From assembly GCA_964525165.1 (NCBI GenBank), contig CAZGGG010000026.1, forward strand, positions 1-40,427: a DNA stretch of 40,427 bases. Reading direction: 5' to 3'. This stretch comes from JAWLFI01 sp964525165 (GTDB lineage: Bacteria > Bacteroidota > Bacteroidia > Chitinophagales > Saprospiraceae). Position numbers and translations under genes: made by a program. Positions 24,748 to 33,167 of the stretch are shown here, piece by piece (position 1 is the first letter of the stretch; each line of letters starts with the position of its first letter). The notes under the pieces are model-generated. The model worked only from the letters and a program-made list of their open reading frames with translations, ran no database searches and was not told where the DNA came from.

Positions 24748-24779
24748 CAAAGATAACTCAATTACAACCAATCCTGCAA
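24748..24779 (-). promoter_or_regulatory. promoter of rpmH
   Basis: TTG (24777-24779), 21 bp, TATCTTTG (24748-24755), the latter a perfect TAnnTTTG. The predicted start of transcription is near 24741. A small AATCC/GGATT hairpin overlapping the -33 may belong to the end of rho. Confidence 0.65.
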
Positions 24780-24800
24780 GGATTTTTTGATCTAAAATTT

Positions 24801-26447
24801 TTAGCCGTTCATGGACGCGAGGAATTCTTCGTTCGATCGCGTGCTTAACATTTGTTTTCTCAGGAACTCCATTGCTTCATCCGGCTTCATATCGGCCAGG
24901 TGATTTCTCAGGATGAACATACGTTTCAAGGCGCCTTCACCGAGCAGTAATTCATCTCTACGCGTTGAAGAACGTGTGAGGTCAATGGCCGGATACATTC
25001 GCTTATTCGCCAAGGTTCGATCCAACTGCAGCTCCATGTTACCGGTACCTTTGAACTCTTCAAAGATCACCTCGTCCATTTTAGAGCCCGTATCGATCAG
25101 GGCGGTTGCCAATACCGTCAGTGAACCCCCATTTTCAATATTTCTTGCGGCACCGAAGAATTTTTTCGGTTTCTGTAGTGCATTTGCCTCTACACCCCCT
25201 GACAATACCCGTCCGCTGGTAGGTGCAACCGTATTATAGGCTCTGGCCAGTCTGGTGATGGAATCCAGCAAGATCACTACATCATGTCCGCATTCTGTAA
25301 GTCTCTTAGCTTTTTCCAGCACTACATTGGCGACCCGTACGTGGTTGTCGGCCGGCTCATCAAATGTCGAAGCGATTACTTCTGCATCAACAGAGCGCTT
25401 CATATCGGTTACTTCTTCCGGACGTTCATCAATCAAAAGGACGATCAAATAACACTCCGGATGATTGGCGGAAATCGCATTGGCCACATCCTTTAGTAAG
25501 AAAGTCTTACCGGTTTTTGGCTGAGCCACAATCAAACCTCTTTGACCTTTTCCAATCGGAGAAAATAAGTCGATCATTCGATTCCCCAGATCTTTACCAT
25601 GCTTGGCTTTACTGGTTAATACAAACTTCTCATCCGGAAATAAAGGGGTCAGGTAATCAAAAGGAACCCGTTCTCTCACAGCTGCTGGATCTAAACCGTT
25701 GATGGTCGTAACCTTTAGCAAGGCAAAATATTTTTCACCGTCTTTTGGAGGACGAATCGCTCCTTTCACCGTATCCCCGGTTTTCAAACCAAATAGCTTG
25801 ATCTGCGAGGGAGATACATAAATATCATCGGGGGAGGTAAGGTAATTGTAATCTGAAGATCTCAAGAATCCATACCCATCCGACATCATTTCCAGTATTC
25901 CTTCTCCTTCAATAATTCCGTCTACCTCAATATCGAAAGCAGGCTTTTTCTCTGCTTTTTTCGCTTGTTGGGAAGAATGGTTATTGGAAGAATCTTGTTT
26001 AGAATCAGAATCTTTTTTCTTCTGTCGGGAGGAATTCGATCTGCTATTGGATCTGGAATTGGAAGACTTTTGGTTAGAAGCAGAATTGTCTTTGGACTGA
26101 TCGTCTTTGTTCTGCTGCCCTTTAGTGCTGTTGTCTTCTTTTTTAGACTGTTGCTCCTCCTCTTTGGATTTAGAATCCTCATTACTCTTATTGGAGGGTC
26201 TTCGTCTTCTGCGGGTATTATTCGCTTTTTCAGGAGCCTTTTGGCTTTTTTCTTCCTCTTTAGCTTTCGGAGCGTTGTTCTCTTTGGCCTTCTTTTCGTC
26301 TTCTGTCGCCTGTAAAGCTTGGTGATCCAGAATCTTATAAATGAGCTCTTGTTTGTTTAAACGTTTGTACCCTTTTAATCCCAATTTTTCAGCGAGATCT
26401 TTTAATTCAGGTACCAGCATATCGTTCAGCTGCAAAATATCGTACAT
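24801..26447 (-). CDS. rho: transcription termination factor Rho with a disordered insertion
   Basis: 548-residue hexameric RNA helicase. Order: Rho_N helix-loop-helix (about 1-45, LVPELKDLAEKLGLKGYKRL), then a long low-complexity insert rich in Lys, Glu, Ser, Asn and Gln (about 48-169), a cold-shock-like RNA-binding domain (GEGILEMMSDGYGFLRSSDYNY, about 181-255), and the RecA-like ATPase with Walker A VAQPKTGKT (307-315), VLLIDERPEEV and LLDSITRLARAYN. Length exceeds E. coli Rho (419) by the insert. In Bacteroides thetaiotaomicron a comparable Rho insert is reported to be disordered and to drive phase separation; the same is only inferred here. Monocistronic, divergent from serS. Confidence 0.96.
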   Translation of the reverse strand: MYDILQLNDMLVPELKDLAEKLGLKGYKRLNKQELIYKILDHQALQATEDEKKAKENNAPKAKEEEKSQKAPEKANNTRRRRRPSNKSNEDSKSKEEEQQSKKEDNSTKGQQNKDDQSKDNSASNQKSSNSRSNSRSNSSRQKKKDSDSKQDSSNNHSSQQAKKAEKKPAFDIEVDGIIEGEGILEMMSDGYGFLRSSDYNYLTSPDDIYVSPSQIKLFGLKTGDTVKGAIRPPKDGEKYFALLKVTTINGLDPAAVRERVPFDYLTPLFPDEKFVLTSKAKHGKDLGNRMIDLFSPIGKGQRGLIVAQPKTGKTFLLKDVANAISANHPECYLIVLLIDERPEEVTDMKRSVDAEVIASTFDEPADNHVRVANVVLEKAKRLTECGHDVVILLDSITRLARAYNTVAPTSGRVLSGGVEANALQKPKKFFGAARNIENGGSLTVLATALIDTGSKMDEVIFEEFKGTGNMELQLDRTLANKRMYPAIDLTRSSTRRDELLLGEGALKRMFILRNHLADMKPDEAMEFLRKQMLSTRSNEEFLASMNG

Positions 26448-26672
26448 ACCTTATCTATAAAGTGTTTGGAAAATAGTGTTTTCGTTAAGTTGTAGTATTC
26501 AGAATCTTCTGTTGTGAGGTGCAAATTGGGCCGGTCGACCTGAAGCCTCTCAAAGATGATTGAGTCTTCGTGATAGCGCAAAAATAATGGAAAATTTAAG
26601 AAATCATAAAACCGCACTTTTTTTCTTTGAAAATTCAACAGGGTGCATGCCTATCCGTTCCTTTGCCGTTTT

Positions 26673-26680
26673 TATCTTTG
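26673..26680 (+). promoter_or_regulatory. -7 element of serS
   Basis: TATCTTTG is a perfect TAnnTTTG, 30 nt before the serS ATG; no good -33 element. No T-box or leader ORF is seen in 26448-26710. Confidence 0.5.
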
Positions 26681-26710
26681 CGCGCATAGTTCAAACAGAA
26701 AACGGCTTTC

Positions 26711-27991
26711 ATGATTGAGTTGAATATTTTTAGAGAACAAAGAGAACGCGTGTTACAAAGTCTTCAAAAGAGACATGTATCAGATGCGGAGGAGATGGTT
26801 GCACAAACGATTGCGCTGGATGACAAGCGCAAAGCCCTGCAAGCGCAATATGATGATATGAAAGCTGAGTTCAACAGCTCTTCAAAGAAAATTGGTCAGC
26901 TTTTTCAAGCAGGCAAGGCAGAGGAAGCTAATGCAATGAAAGCACAGATGGGGGACATGAAAGAAGCCCTCAAGCAACTGGAGGAAGAGCAAAAGATAAA
27001 CAAGGAAGCCTTGGAAGCTCAGTTGTTGAATATTCCGAATGTGCTCCATGAGAACGTAGTGGCCGGAAAAGGGGAAGAGGATAATGAGATCTTTAAGGAT
27101 CACGAAGGGCCATTGCCTGAGTTGTCTGTCGATGCCTTATCACATTGGGATCTGGCAAAGCAATATCAGCTGTTTGACCTCGAATTGGGAGTGAAGATTA
27201 CCGGCTCCGGTTTTCCCGTTTTCACAGGGAAAGGAGCTCGTTTGCAAAGAGCCTTGATTCAGTTTTTTTTAGATCGCGCTTCCGCAAAAGGGTACACGGA
27301 AGTGGTACCACCCTTGTTGGTCAATGAGGATACTGCACGTGCCACCGGCCAACTGCCGGACAAAGAAGGTCAGATGTACCATGTTACCAAAGACGATTTA
27401 TATCTGATTCCTACGGCAGAAGTACCGCTGACGAACATCTACAGAGATGTGATTCTTGAGGAAGAGCAGTTCCCAATCAAGATTTGTGGGTATACCCCTT
27501 GTTTCAGAAGAGAAGCCGGTTCTTACGGAGCGGATGTGAAAGGATTGAATCGCGTCCATCAGTTTGATAAAGTGGAAATTGTACAAATCCAAAAACCGGA
27601 CGCATCTTATGATACCCTTTCAGAGATGAAAGCGCATGTGGCCGCTTTACTGGAGGATTTGCAATTACCTTATCGTATTTTGCGTTTATGCGGAGGTGAT
27701 ACAGGCTTTACGGCTGCGATGACTTATGACTTTGAAGTGTATTCTGCAGCTCAAAAAAGATGGTTGGAAGTCAGTTCCGTTTCAAACTTTGAGACTTTCC
27801 AAGCCAATCGTTTGAAACTGCGATATAGGACGGAAAAAGGAACAGCTCTTGCGCACACCCTCAATGGAAGTGCTTTGGCCCTGGCGAGGATTATTGCTGC
27901 ATTGCTGGAAAATGGTCAGGGACCGGAGGGTGTTCGCATTCCGAAAGCATTGGTCCCTTATACGGGATTTGAACTCATTGAGCGTCCGTGA
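26711..27991 (+). CDS. serS: seryl-tRNA synthetase
   Basis: 426-residue class II synthetase. The N-terminal long coiled-coil arm (about 25-105) binds the tRNA-Ser variable arm. The catalytic part has motif 2 (CFRREAGSYGADVKGLNRVHQF) and motif 3 (LNGSALALARIIAALLENGQ). Length is normal (about 425). The start is fixed by MIELNIFREQRERV, the family N-terminus. It is followed by yugP after 25 bp and then frr, a probable operon. Confidence 0.96.
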   Translation: MIELNIFREQRERVLQSLQKRHVSDAEEMVAQTIALDDKRKALQAQYDDMKAEFNSSSKKIGQLFQAGKAEEANAMKAQMGDMKEALKQLEEEQKINKEALEAQLLNIPNVLHENVVAGKGEEDNEIFKDHEGPLPELSVDALSHWDLAKQYQLFDLELGVKITGSGFPVFTGKGARLQRALIQFFLDRASAKGYTEVVPPLLVNEDTARATGQLPDKEGQMYHVTKDDLYLIPTAEVPLTNIYRDVILEEEQFPIKICGYTPCFRREAGSYGADVKGLNRVHQFDKVEIVQIQKPDASYDTLSEMKAHVAALLEDLQLPYRILRLCGGDTGFTAAMTYDFEVYSAAQKRWLEVSSVSNFETFQANRLKLRYRTEKGTALAHTLNGSALALARIIAALLENGQGPEGVRIPKALVPYTGFELIERP

Positions 27992-28016
27992 GGTTTTGTA
28001 CTAAAATGAAAAAGAT

Positions 28017-28709
28017 ATGATGACATACATTCTTATAGCCGGTGTTTTTGCAGTTGCCGGCATGATCGTTCAGGGACGATTGAAATCAAAGTTTAGCAAA
28101 TACAGCAAGGCCCCGCTTCAAGCAGGTTTAAGTGGGAAAGAAGTTGCTGAGCGCATGTTGCAGCATTATGGGATTCAAGATGTGCAGGTGACGCAAGGGC
28201 AGGGCTTCTTAACTGACCACTACCATCCGGGAAAGAAATTGGTGAGTTTGAGTCCGGCCGTCTATCAAGGGCGCAATATTGCCGCCGCCGCAGTGGCTGC
28301 CCATGAATGTGGACATGCGGTACAGCACGCTACAGCCTATTCCTGGTTGCAGATGCGTTCTTCTTTAGTACCGGTGGTGAGTTTTGCAGCTCGTTCGCAG
28401 CAATGGTTGCTTTTATTGGCTTTGGGAGGATTCGGTGCCGGATTTGCGGGGAGCCAGACCCTATTGCTGATTACTATTGCGTCCTTTGCCATTACGACCT
28501 TGTTTTCATTTATTACCCTACCGGTTGAATTTGATGCTTCCAAAAGAGCCTTGGTATGGTTGGATGCGTCGGGCGTAGCCGGTCATCAGCGAGAGTATGC
28601 CGGAGCGAAGGATGCCTTGAACTGGGCCGCCATGACTTATGTAGTTTCTGCATTATCTTCACTGGCGATGACACTTTGGTTGGTGATGAGGTTCATGGGA
28701 AGAGATTAA
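28017..28709 (+). CDS. YugP-family membrane zinc metallopeptidase
   Basis: 230-residue integral-membrane protein. TM helix at the N-terminus (about 3-20), then a soluble segment leading to the zinc motif AAHECGHAVQH (HExxH), then hydrophobic segments (about 130-175 and 205-226). The third ligand is probably Glu in LPVEFDASKRAL. These are the marks of the DUF/YugP neutral zinc metallopeptidase family. The substrate is unknown; a quality-control role at the membrane is a guess. ATG 28017 and 28020 are both possible starts. Located between serS and frr. Confidence 0.88.
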   Translation: MMTYILIAGVFAVAGMIVQGRLKSKFSKYSKAPLQAGLSGKEVAERMLQHYGIQDVQVTQGQGFLTDHYHPGKKLVSLSPAVYQGRNIAAAAVAAHECGHAVQHATAYSWLQMRSSLVPVVSFAARSQQWLLLLALGGFGAGFAGSQTLLLITIASFAITTLFSFITLPVEFDASKRALVWLDASGVAGHQREYAGAKDALNWAAMTYVVSALSSLAMTLWLVMRFMGRD

Positions 28710-28714
28710 TTTTG
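28707..28714 (+). promoter_or_regulatory. -7 element of frr
   Basis: TAATTTTG fits TAnnTTTG and overlaps the yugP stop codon, 30 nt before the frr ATG. This would allow frr to be transcribed separately from serS-yugP. The -33 is weak. Confidence 0.4.
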
Positions 28715-28744
28715 CATTTTTACAGAGAATAAACGAAAAGGATC

Positions 28745-29308
28745 ATGTCTGAACAATTAGAAGATATCATTAAGGCAGAGCAAGGTCAGATGGATAAAGC
28801 CATCGATCACCTGCAGCACGAGCTCCTTCAAATCAGAACCGGAAAAGCATCGCCTACGATGGTTTCAGGTGTGAAGGTTGATTATTATGGTACGATGACA
28901 CCAGTCAATCAGGTGGCTAATGTGTCTACCTCAGACTCCAGAACCTTGGTGATTCAACCTTGGGAGAAAACGATGATTCCTGTGATTGAAAGAGCCATCT
29001 TTGAAGCAAATCTCGGACTGACTCCACAGAATGATGGCGATTTAATCAGAATTACGATTCCGCCGCTCACAGAAGAGCGCCGAAAAGATTTGGTCAAACA
29101 GTGCCGTTCTTATGGTGAGGATGCTCGTGTGGGTATTCGCGCGGCAAGACACAAAGCGCTGGATGCGGTCAAGAAAGAAGTGAAGGATGGCTTCCCTGAA
29201 GATGCCGGAAAGCGCAAGGAGGACCAAATTGAAGAAATGACGAAGAAAGCAGTCAGTAAAGTCGAGCAAATCTTAGACGCTAAGGAAACCGATATCATGA
29301 CGGTCTAG
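28745..29308 (+). CDS. frr: ribosome recycling factor
   Basis: 187-residue factor that, with EF-G, splits the post-termination ribosome. Recognised by LLQIRTGKASPTMVSGVKV, VDYYGTMTPVNQVANVS, ARVGIRAARHKALD and the C-terminal KVEQILDAKETDIMTV. Length is standard (185-187). In many bacteria frr follows pyrH; here it follows the YugP metallopeptidase instead. No clear terminator follows it; the convergent 155-bp gap to lpxH has an 8-bp hairpin CTGCTCTA/TAGAGCAG (29395-29421) without a T-run. Confidence 0.96.
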   Translation: MSEQLEDIIKAEQGQMDKAIDHLQHELLQIRTGKASPTMVSGVKVDYYGTMTPVNQVANVSTSDSRTLVIQPWEKTMIPVIERAIFEANLGLTPQNDGDLIRITIPPLTEERRKDLVKQCRSYGEDARVGIRAARHKALDAVKKEVKDGFPEDAGKRKEDQIEEMTKKAVSKVEQILDAKETDIMTV

Positions 29309-29463
29309 TTGGACTTCTGAACCCTTTCGAACTGGTCATCCAATAGACCAAAATATGTCTTTGTCTCAGGCCCTACTGGTTTGAATATTTGTCTCTGCTC
29401 TACTTTAGAACCATAGAGCAGGACCGATATTTTTGCCGATATGTCTGTGATCCCGCTTAGACT

Positions 29464-30231
29464 TTAAGGGAAGATGGTTCCGGATGGGTTTTCAAAAAAT
29501 GAAATCGCAAATTCATGCCCATCATAGTGGCCAAAACTATTTTGATGCATCCATTCGCCTAAATTAATGTAGCGGGAGTGTCCGTTGGATAAGATGTAAT
29601 CTATGGTAAGGTGTCGATGCCCGAAGACCCAAAAGTCATACGTTTCTTTTTGGAGTAATCCTTCTACATACTTTACCAACCATTCTTCCTCTGCACCCAG
29701 GAAGGTTCTGGCTTCTTTGTTGTTTTTTCTGCTGGTTTGTGACCAGAACTCCGCTATAGAGAAGGCAAAGTTGGGATGTAAGCGTGCAAACAGCCATTGG
29801 GCCAGGGGATGGGCAAATACTTTTTTCAATCGTTTGTAACCATAATCGCCCGGACCTAAGCCGTCTCCGTGTCCAATATAAAAGGTATGGGCTCCATGTT
29901 TTCTTACAATGGGTTCCCGATGAATGGTGAGATCTAATTCTTGTTCGAGATAATCAAACATCCACATGTCATGATTGCCGGTAAAGATCTCGATAGGAAG
30001 TCCTTTGTCCCGCATTCTGGCCAGCTGACCTAAAAAACGGATATATCCACTGGGTACCGCTTTTTTGTATTCAAACCAAAAATCAAAAAGATCTCCTACC
30101 AGATACAAATGGGTAGCCTGATCCTCGATCGACTGCAGCCATCGCACCACTTTGGCCTCCCGCTCTTTTGCGGAAGCATGTGAGGCAATGCCTAAGTGAA
30201 AGTCCGAAGCAAAATAGATATGCACAATCAA
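29464..30231 (-). CDS. lpxH: UDP-2,3-diacylglucosamine diphosphatase
   Basis: 255-residue peripheral-membrane phosphoesterase of lipid A synthesis, which hydrolyses UDP-2,3-diacylglucosamine to lipid X and UMP. Motifs: SDFHLG (9-14), GDLFDFWFEY (46-55), GNHDMWMFDY (85-94), GHGDGLGPGDYGYK (120-133) and GHRH (204-207). The FDFWFEY and DGLGPGDYGYK segments are typical of the LpxH of Bacteroidota and distinguish it from the related gene at 2957. It lies 36 nt after the DsbA-family gene, probably in the same operon. Confidence 0.9.
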   Translation of the reverse strand: MIVHIYFASDFHLGIASHASAKEREAKVVRWLQSIEDQATHLYLVGDLFDFWFEYKKAVPSGYIRFLGQLARMRDKGLPIEIFTGNHDMWMFDYLEQELDLTIHREPIVRKHGAHTFYIGHGDGLGPGDYGYKRLKKVFAHPLAQWLFARLHPNFAFSIAEFWSQTSRKNNKEARTFLGAEEEWLVKYVEGLLQKETYDFWVFGHRHLTIDYILSNGHSRYINLGEWMHQNSFGHYDGHEFAISFFENPSGTIFP

Positions 30232-30267
30232 TCGGGTTTATGAGATAATAATACTAAAAACCAAAGA

Positions 30268-30915
30268 CTATAGCTTACCGTCTTTGATGAAGCGACTGAG
30301 CAGTGGCTCCATATGGTCCATAGGTCGATAACCTTTGGCGATCATCCAGTATTGATCTCCATTGCGGAGGAAGGCAGCCGGAAATCCTTGTACATTGAGC
30401 TGCCTGCTGTACATGAAATTAGACTTCACTTGATCTTTGATCGATTCTTTTTGATAGACAGAACTAAATGCAGTTTCGGACAATCCTAACCCACGGACCA
30501 CGGAAAGGAAAGTGTCTAAAGAGGCGGGCTCCTTGCCCTCCAGATAGATCGCTTTTTGGATCGCTGCCGCAAAAGGAACGGCCTGTGCCGAATCAATTTG
30601 TTTCACTGCTTCCAGAGCAATCGCAGACGGGTAAGAATCATAATAAATCTTTCCTTCTTTCAGACTTTCCACCCATGCTTGGCCAAATGTGACGCCGGTT
30701 CGCTCCTCCACTGCCGGATAGGCATTAAGAAGATAGTCAGCCTTTTCCCCAACAGGGCCCGCCTGATCTCCCATAACCATTCCTCCGGCGATCACCTCAA
30801 AGTCTATATCCTTTTGGTGGCGTTCAAAAAGAGCTTTTAGGATAGGGCTGAAACCGTAGCACCATCCGCAAAGGGCATCATACACATAGATGAATTGAAG
30901 TCTTGTGTTTTCCAT
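30268..30915 (-). CDS. DsbA-family thioredoxin-fold protein
   Basis: 215 residues without a signal peptide, so cytoplasmic. The N-terminal redox motif is LCGWCYGFSPIL (CxxC at C16-C19); the cis-proline loop is VQGFPAAFL. The long helical insertion between them is the DsbA/FrnE arrangement. FrnE-like proteins are cytosolic disulphide oxidoreductases or isomerases, sometimes linked to oxidative stress; the partner here is unknown. It is the first gene of a probable operon with lpxH. Confidence 0.82.
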   Translation of the reverse strand: MENTRLQFIYVYDALCGWCYGFSPILKALFERHQKDIDFEVIAGGMVMGDQAGPVGEKADYLLNAYPAVEERTGVTFGQAWVESLKEGKIYYDSYPSAIALEAVKQIDSAQAVPFAAAIQKAIYLEGKEPASLDTFLSVVRGLGLSETAFSSVYQKESIKDQVKSNFMYSRQLNVQGFPAAFLRNGDQYWMIAKGYRPMDHMEPLLSRFIKDGKL

Positions 30916-31008
30916 GGGTTGAATTTGATATAAAGCTATAGAATATTCAGTCTCTAACCCATAAATCCTCCGTCTTTTGGTGTTATAGGAATACTCTGAA
31001 GCCTACGG

Positions 31009-31047
31009 AAAAAAAATAGCCCTGTTACTCATATATAAGAGGGCTAT
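31009..31047 (-). terminator. terminator of the 31068-32985 operon
   Basis: On the minus strand ATAGCCCT (31047-31040) pairs with AGGGCTAT (31023-31016), then a run of eight T. It is 20 nt after the stop of the last gene. Confidence 0.85.
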
Positions 31048-31067
31048 CCGGAATGTAAGTTTGGATT

Positions 31068-31565
31068 TTAGTTCGTGTTTGAGTCGAAAGACCACCTTTC
31101 CTTTTCATGCTCTACATAAATCGCACCGCCCACGGATACGATAAGAGTCGCTAGCATAACCACCCACCAAAAGTATCTCATGTCGAAAAACCGAACCCCT
31201 ATTTCTGCTACAAAAGCGCAATAGAGACCAATGACAGACCAGTTCATAAAGTAGAAATGTTGTTCCAGCCAGTTGTTCTTTTTTCTGCGAATCGCCGGAC
31301 GCAATCCAAAAAACAGGGTGGACAAACTCAATAGGGCAAAACCATGGAATAGAGAAAATCCGTTAAAATTGTAAATACCGAAAGCAGTTCCATTCAGCAG
31401 CAACATGCTCGCAGTATACGCATAGCCCCACCTCTTGTGGGAAAGCGTTCCTTTCTTTCGAAAAAGGACCCCGCTGCCCAATATTAAGGCAGCCAGGCCC
31501 AGAATCGTATGAATGAAACCGGTGTAAGAATGGATGATCGGAATTTCGTCAATGACGAGCAACAT
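31068..31565 (-). CDS. DUF2306-like membrane protein
   Basis: 165-residue inner-membrane protein with four or five hydrophobic helices (about 10-35, 48-65, 70-90, 105-125, 130-150). Histidines at helix ends (IHSYTGFIHTILG, LSHKRWGYAY, LFHGFALL, EQHFYFMNW) fit the DUF2306 family, which is related to haem- or metal-binding four-helix membrane domains. No biochemical role is known. It is last in a four-gene operon (gap of 19 bp) after a barrel, a regulator and another membrane protein. Confidence 0.7.
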   Translation of the reverse strand: MLLVIDEIPIIHSYTGFIHTILGLAALILGSGVLFRKKGTLSHKRWGYAYTASMLLLNGTAFGIYNFNGFSLFHGFALLSLSTLFFGLRPAIRRKKNNWLEQHFYFMNWSVIGLYCAFVAEIGVRFFDMRYFWWVVMLATLIVSVGGAIYVEHEKERWSFDSNTN

Positions 31566-31584
31566 AGGTTCTATATTTTTGGGT

Positions 31585-32106
31585 TTAGAAGTAATATCTG
31601 GTTCCTACACTCATGGTGAATCCATTGGAATAGAAAGGTTGGTTGGGTAATTCCTCAGCGATCGCGGAAACACCCTGGCCTCCCAACTCAATAAAGCATG
31701 TACTGCCGGGACTGTAGTGAAATTCGAAACCGAACAAGCCATAGCCACCGAAATGGAGTTCGTTTTCATCCAGTCCAAAAGCTGAAGTGACCAAAACCAC
31801 ACCTCCTTCACTATAGAGTCTTAGCTTTTCGGAAATAGAATAACTCGCTGAAACAAGACCGAGATTAAAGTGCAGGTATCCATCCCAAGTCGTTTCCCCC
31901 TGATCTACATATTCGAAATATTGATAATTGGCTCGTAAGCGAATGGCGAGATAATCATTCGCAAAATAAGGGGAGGCAAAGTTGAGTCCGATGCCAAAAT
32001 CTTGTCCTAATTCGTTCAGTTGAAAGCCTGCGCTCCATTGATCGGATTGTGCTTGTGCTGCTGGTAGGCTCAGAGCCAGTAAGCAAAAGAGGATAAAGGT
32101 TCTCAT
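31585..32106 (-). CDS. small outer-membrane beta-barrel protein
   Basis: 173 residues with a signal peptide ending at AQAQ (about residue 20). Eight or so amphipathic strands with aromatic girdles (YLAIRLRANYQYFEY, GYLHFNLGLVSASYSI, YGLFGFEFHYSPG) and the C-terminal SVGTRYYF, whose final Phe is typical of outer-membrane proteins. Resembles the OmpW/OmpX-like small barrels of Bacteroidota. ATG 32106 (MRTFILF) is 7 nt after the regulator's stop. Confidence 0.7.
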   Translation of the reverse strand: MRTFILFCLLALSLPAAQAQSDQWSAGFQLNELGQDFGIGLNFASPYFANDYLAIRLRANYQYFEYVDQGETTWDGYLHFNLGLVSASYSISEKLRLYSEGGVVLVTSAFGLDENELHFGGYGLFGFEFHYSPGSTCFIELGGQGVSAIAEELPNQPFYSNGFTMSVGTRYYF

Positions 32107-32113
32107 GTTCAAT

Positions 32114-32404
32114 TCATTTTGGGTTTAAATAATCTGATAATGCATCAATGTATTTTTGAAAAGCCGCACGGCCTGTTTCTGTCATAGCGACTTCAGTATG
32201 CGGATAATTGTCTTTAAAGGTTTTCGTTACCGCTACATATTCAGCCTCCTTCAGTTTTTTAATCTGTACGCTCAGATTGCCTTTGGACGCGTTCGTTTCT
32301 TCAAGCAGGTAATTGAAGTCTGCAGATTCTACAGTCAGCAGAAGAGACATGATCGCCAGACGGAGCTGAGCATGTAATAAAGGGTCTAATGGTGCAAGAC
32401 TCAT
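32114..32404 (-). CDS. winged-helix transcriptional regulator (HTH_34 type)
   Basis: 96-residue DNA-binding protein with a single winged helix-turn-helix: LDPLLHAQLRLAIMSLLL, then NYLLEETNASKGNLSVQIKKL (recognition helix) and a wing VTKTFKDNYPHTEVAMTETG. It belongs to the short MarR/ArsR-like regulators (HTH_34) that in Bacteroidota are usually co-transcribed with a membrane protein. Its ATG (32404) overlaps the stop of the upstream gene (ATGA), giving translational coupling. ATG 32404 is chosen because the domain begins there. It is the obvious candidate to bind the paired palindromes at 33009-33037. Confidence 0.85.
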   Translation of the reverse strand: MSLAPLDPLLHAQLRLAIMSLLLTVESADFNYLLEETNASKGNLSVQIKKLKEAEYVAVTKTFKDNYPHTEVAMTETGRAAFQKYIDALSDYLNPK

Positions 32405-32985
32405 GATATCTTTCTTTTCAAGATATATCCGGGGATGAGGTTCGAAAAGATCATGGCAAGCCCAATGCACAAGAGCATCGTTGGGAAATGCTGGTACCAG
32501 CCGAGGAAAAGCGTTAGGAAACTCAAGGCAAAGCTCGCGAGTCCTCCGTATTGTATAGGTGCGAATTCAAGGATTTTACCGGATACGAAAGTTGTACTGC
32601 CCACCAGTGCGATCATGCCTACATAGATTTCGCCCCAGGAGAGTCCCATCGTCAGTCCCCCCATGATCAGTATGGCCATCAGCATACCAAAACCAGACCA
32701 GACGCTCACCATGGCTTTGTCAAAGTGGGTGGTGGTTTGGCTTATTTTCTTTTGTTGTCGACCGGCCCGGATGGAGGCAACGACGCCCACAATAGAGGAT
32801 AGGATCCAAATTGCAAAATGCCATTCATAGTCGATCTGTATCAAAATGTACTCTATGATGACCGAAATGAGAATCACCCAGCCCCATATTAGGTAATAGA
32901 TGGCGGAGTCTTTAGTGTTTTTGCGGCTCTTATGGAGCATTTCCCGTATGACGGCTAAACTCTCTTGCTCTGAAAAGGTGTGCAT
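32401..32985 (-). CDS. four-helix membrane protein paired with the regulator
   Basis: 194-residue membrane protein: a soluble N-terminal stretch (MHTFSEQESLAVIREML), then hydrophobic segments at about 30-50, 58-75, 95-120, 125-145 and 155-185. Such proteins are frequently found next to HTH_34 regulators in Bacteroidota; function is unknown. It is the first gene of the operon 32985-31068. ATG 32985 is chosen over an alternative start at 33015, which would lie within the operator/promoter region. Confidence 0.7.
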   Translation of the reverse strand: MHTFSEQESLAVIREMLHKSRKNTKDSAIYYLIWGWVILISVIIEYILIQIDYEWHFAIWILSSIVGVVASIRAGRQQKKISQTTTHFDKAMVSVWSGFGMLMAILIMGGLTMGLSWGEIYVGMIALVGSTTFVSGKILEFAPIQYGGLASFALSFLTLFLGWYQHFPTMLLCIGLAMIFSNLIPGYILKRKIS

Positions 32986-33008
32986 CGCTCTTGTTTTTTT
33001 GTTTTCTG

Positions 33009-33043
33009 TAAACAAGTTTATAAAATAAACCAGTTTATGTCAA
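33009..33043 (-). promoter_or_regulatory. operator-covered promoter of the 32985 operon
   Basis: Two copies of TAAAC-nn-GTTTA (33009-33020 and 33026-33037), each a perfect inverted repeat, 17 bp apart. On the minus strand TTGACA (33043-33038) is followed by 17 bp and TAAACT, so the operators fill the spacer and -10. Binding there would block RNA polymerase. The likely ligand is the operon's own regulator (autorepression), which is inferred. Confidence 0.65.
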
Positions 33044-33129
33044 GTTTTTCACTGTTTTTTTTCTGTATTCAGTGATTTGGGCCACATGAGTGCCGGTAGG
33101 GTAAGGAATGTTTCCATTCAGGTTGGGGC

Positions 33130-33167
33130 AAAAAAAAAAGCCTTACACAGGGTAGAGTAAGGCTTTT
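33130..33167 (-). terminator. intrinsic terminator, minus strand
   Basis: Perfect 11-bp repeat AAAAGCCTTAC/GTAAGGCTTTT (33136-33146 with 33157-33167) and, on the minus strand, a run of ten T. It lies 315 nt beyond the hydrolase stop, so it may end a separate short transcript. Confidence 0.85.

Noticed and set aside
26448..26710. T-box or seryl leader upstream of serS
   Set aside because: The -7 element lies only 30 nt before the ATG, leaving no room, and no Ser-codon run or terminator is seen.
29395..29421. terminator between frr and lpxH
   Set aside because: The 8-bp hairpin lacks a T-run on either strand; it is noted only as a hairpin.
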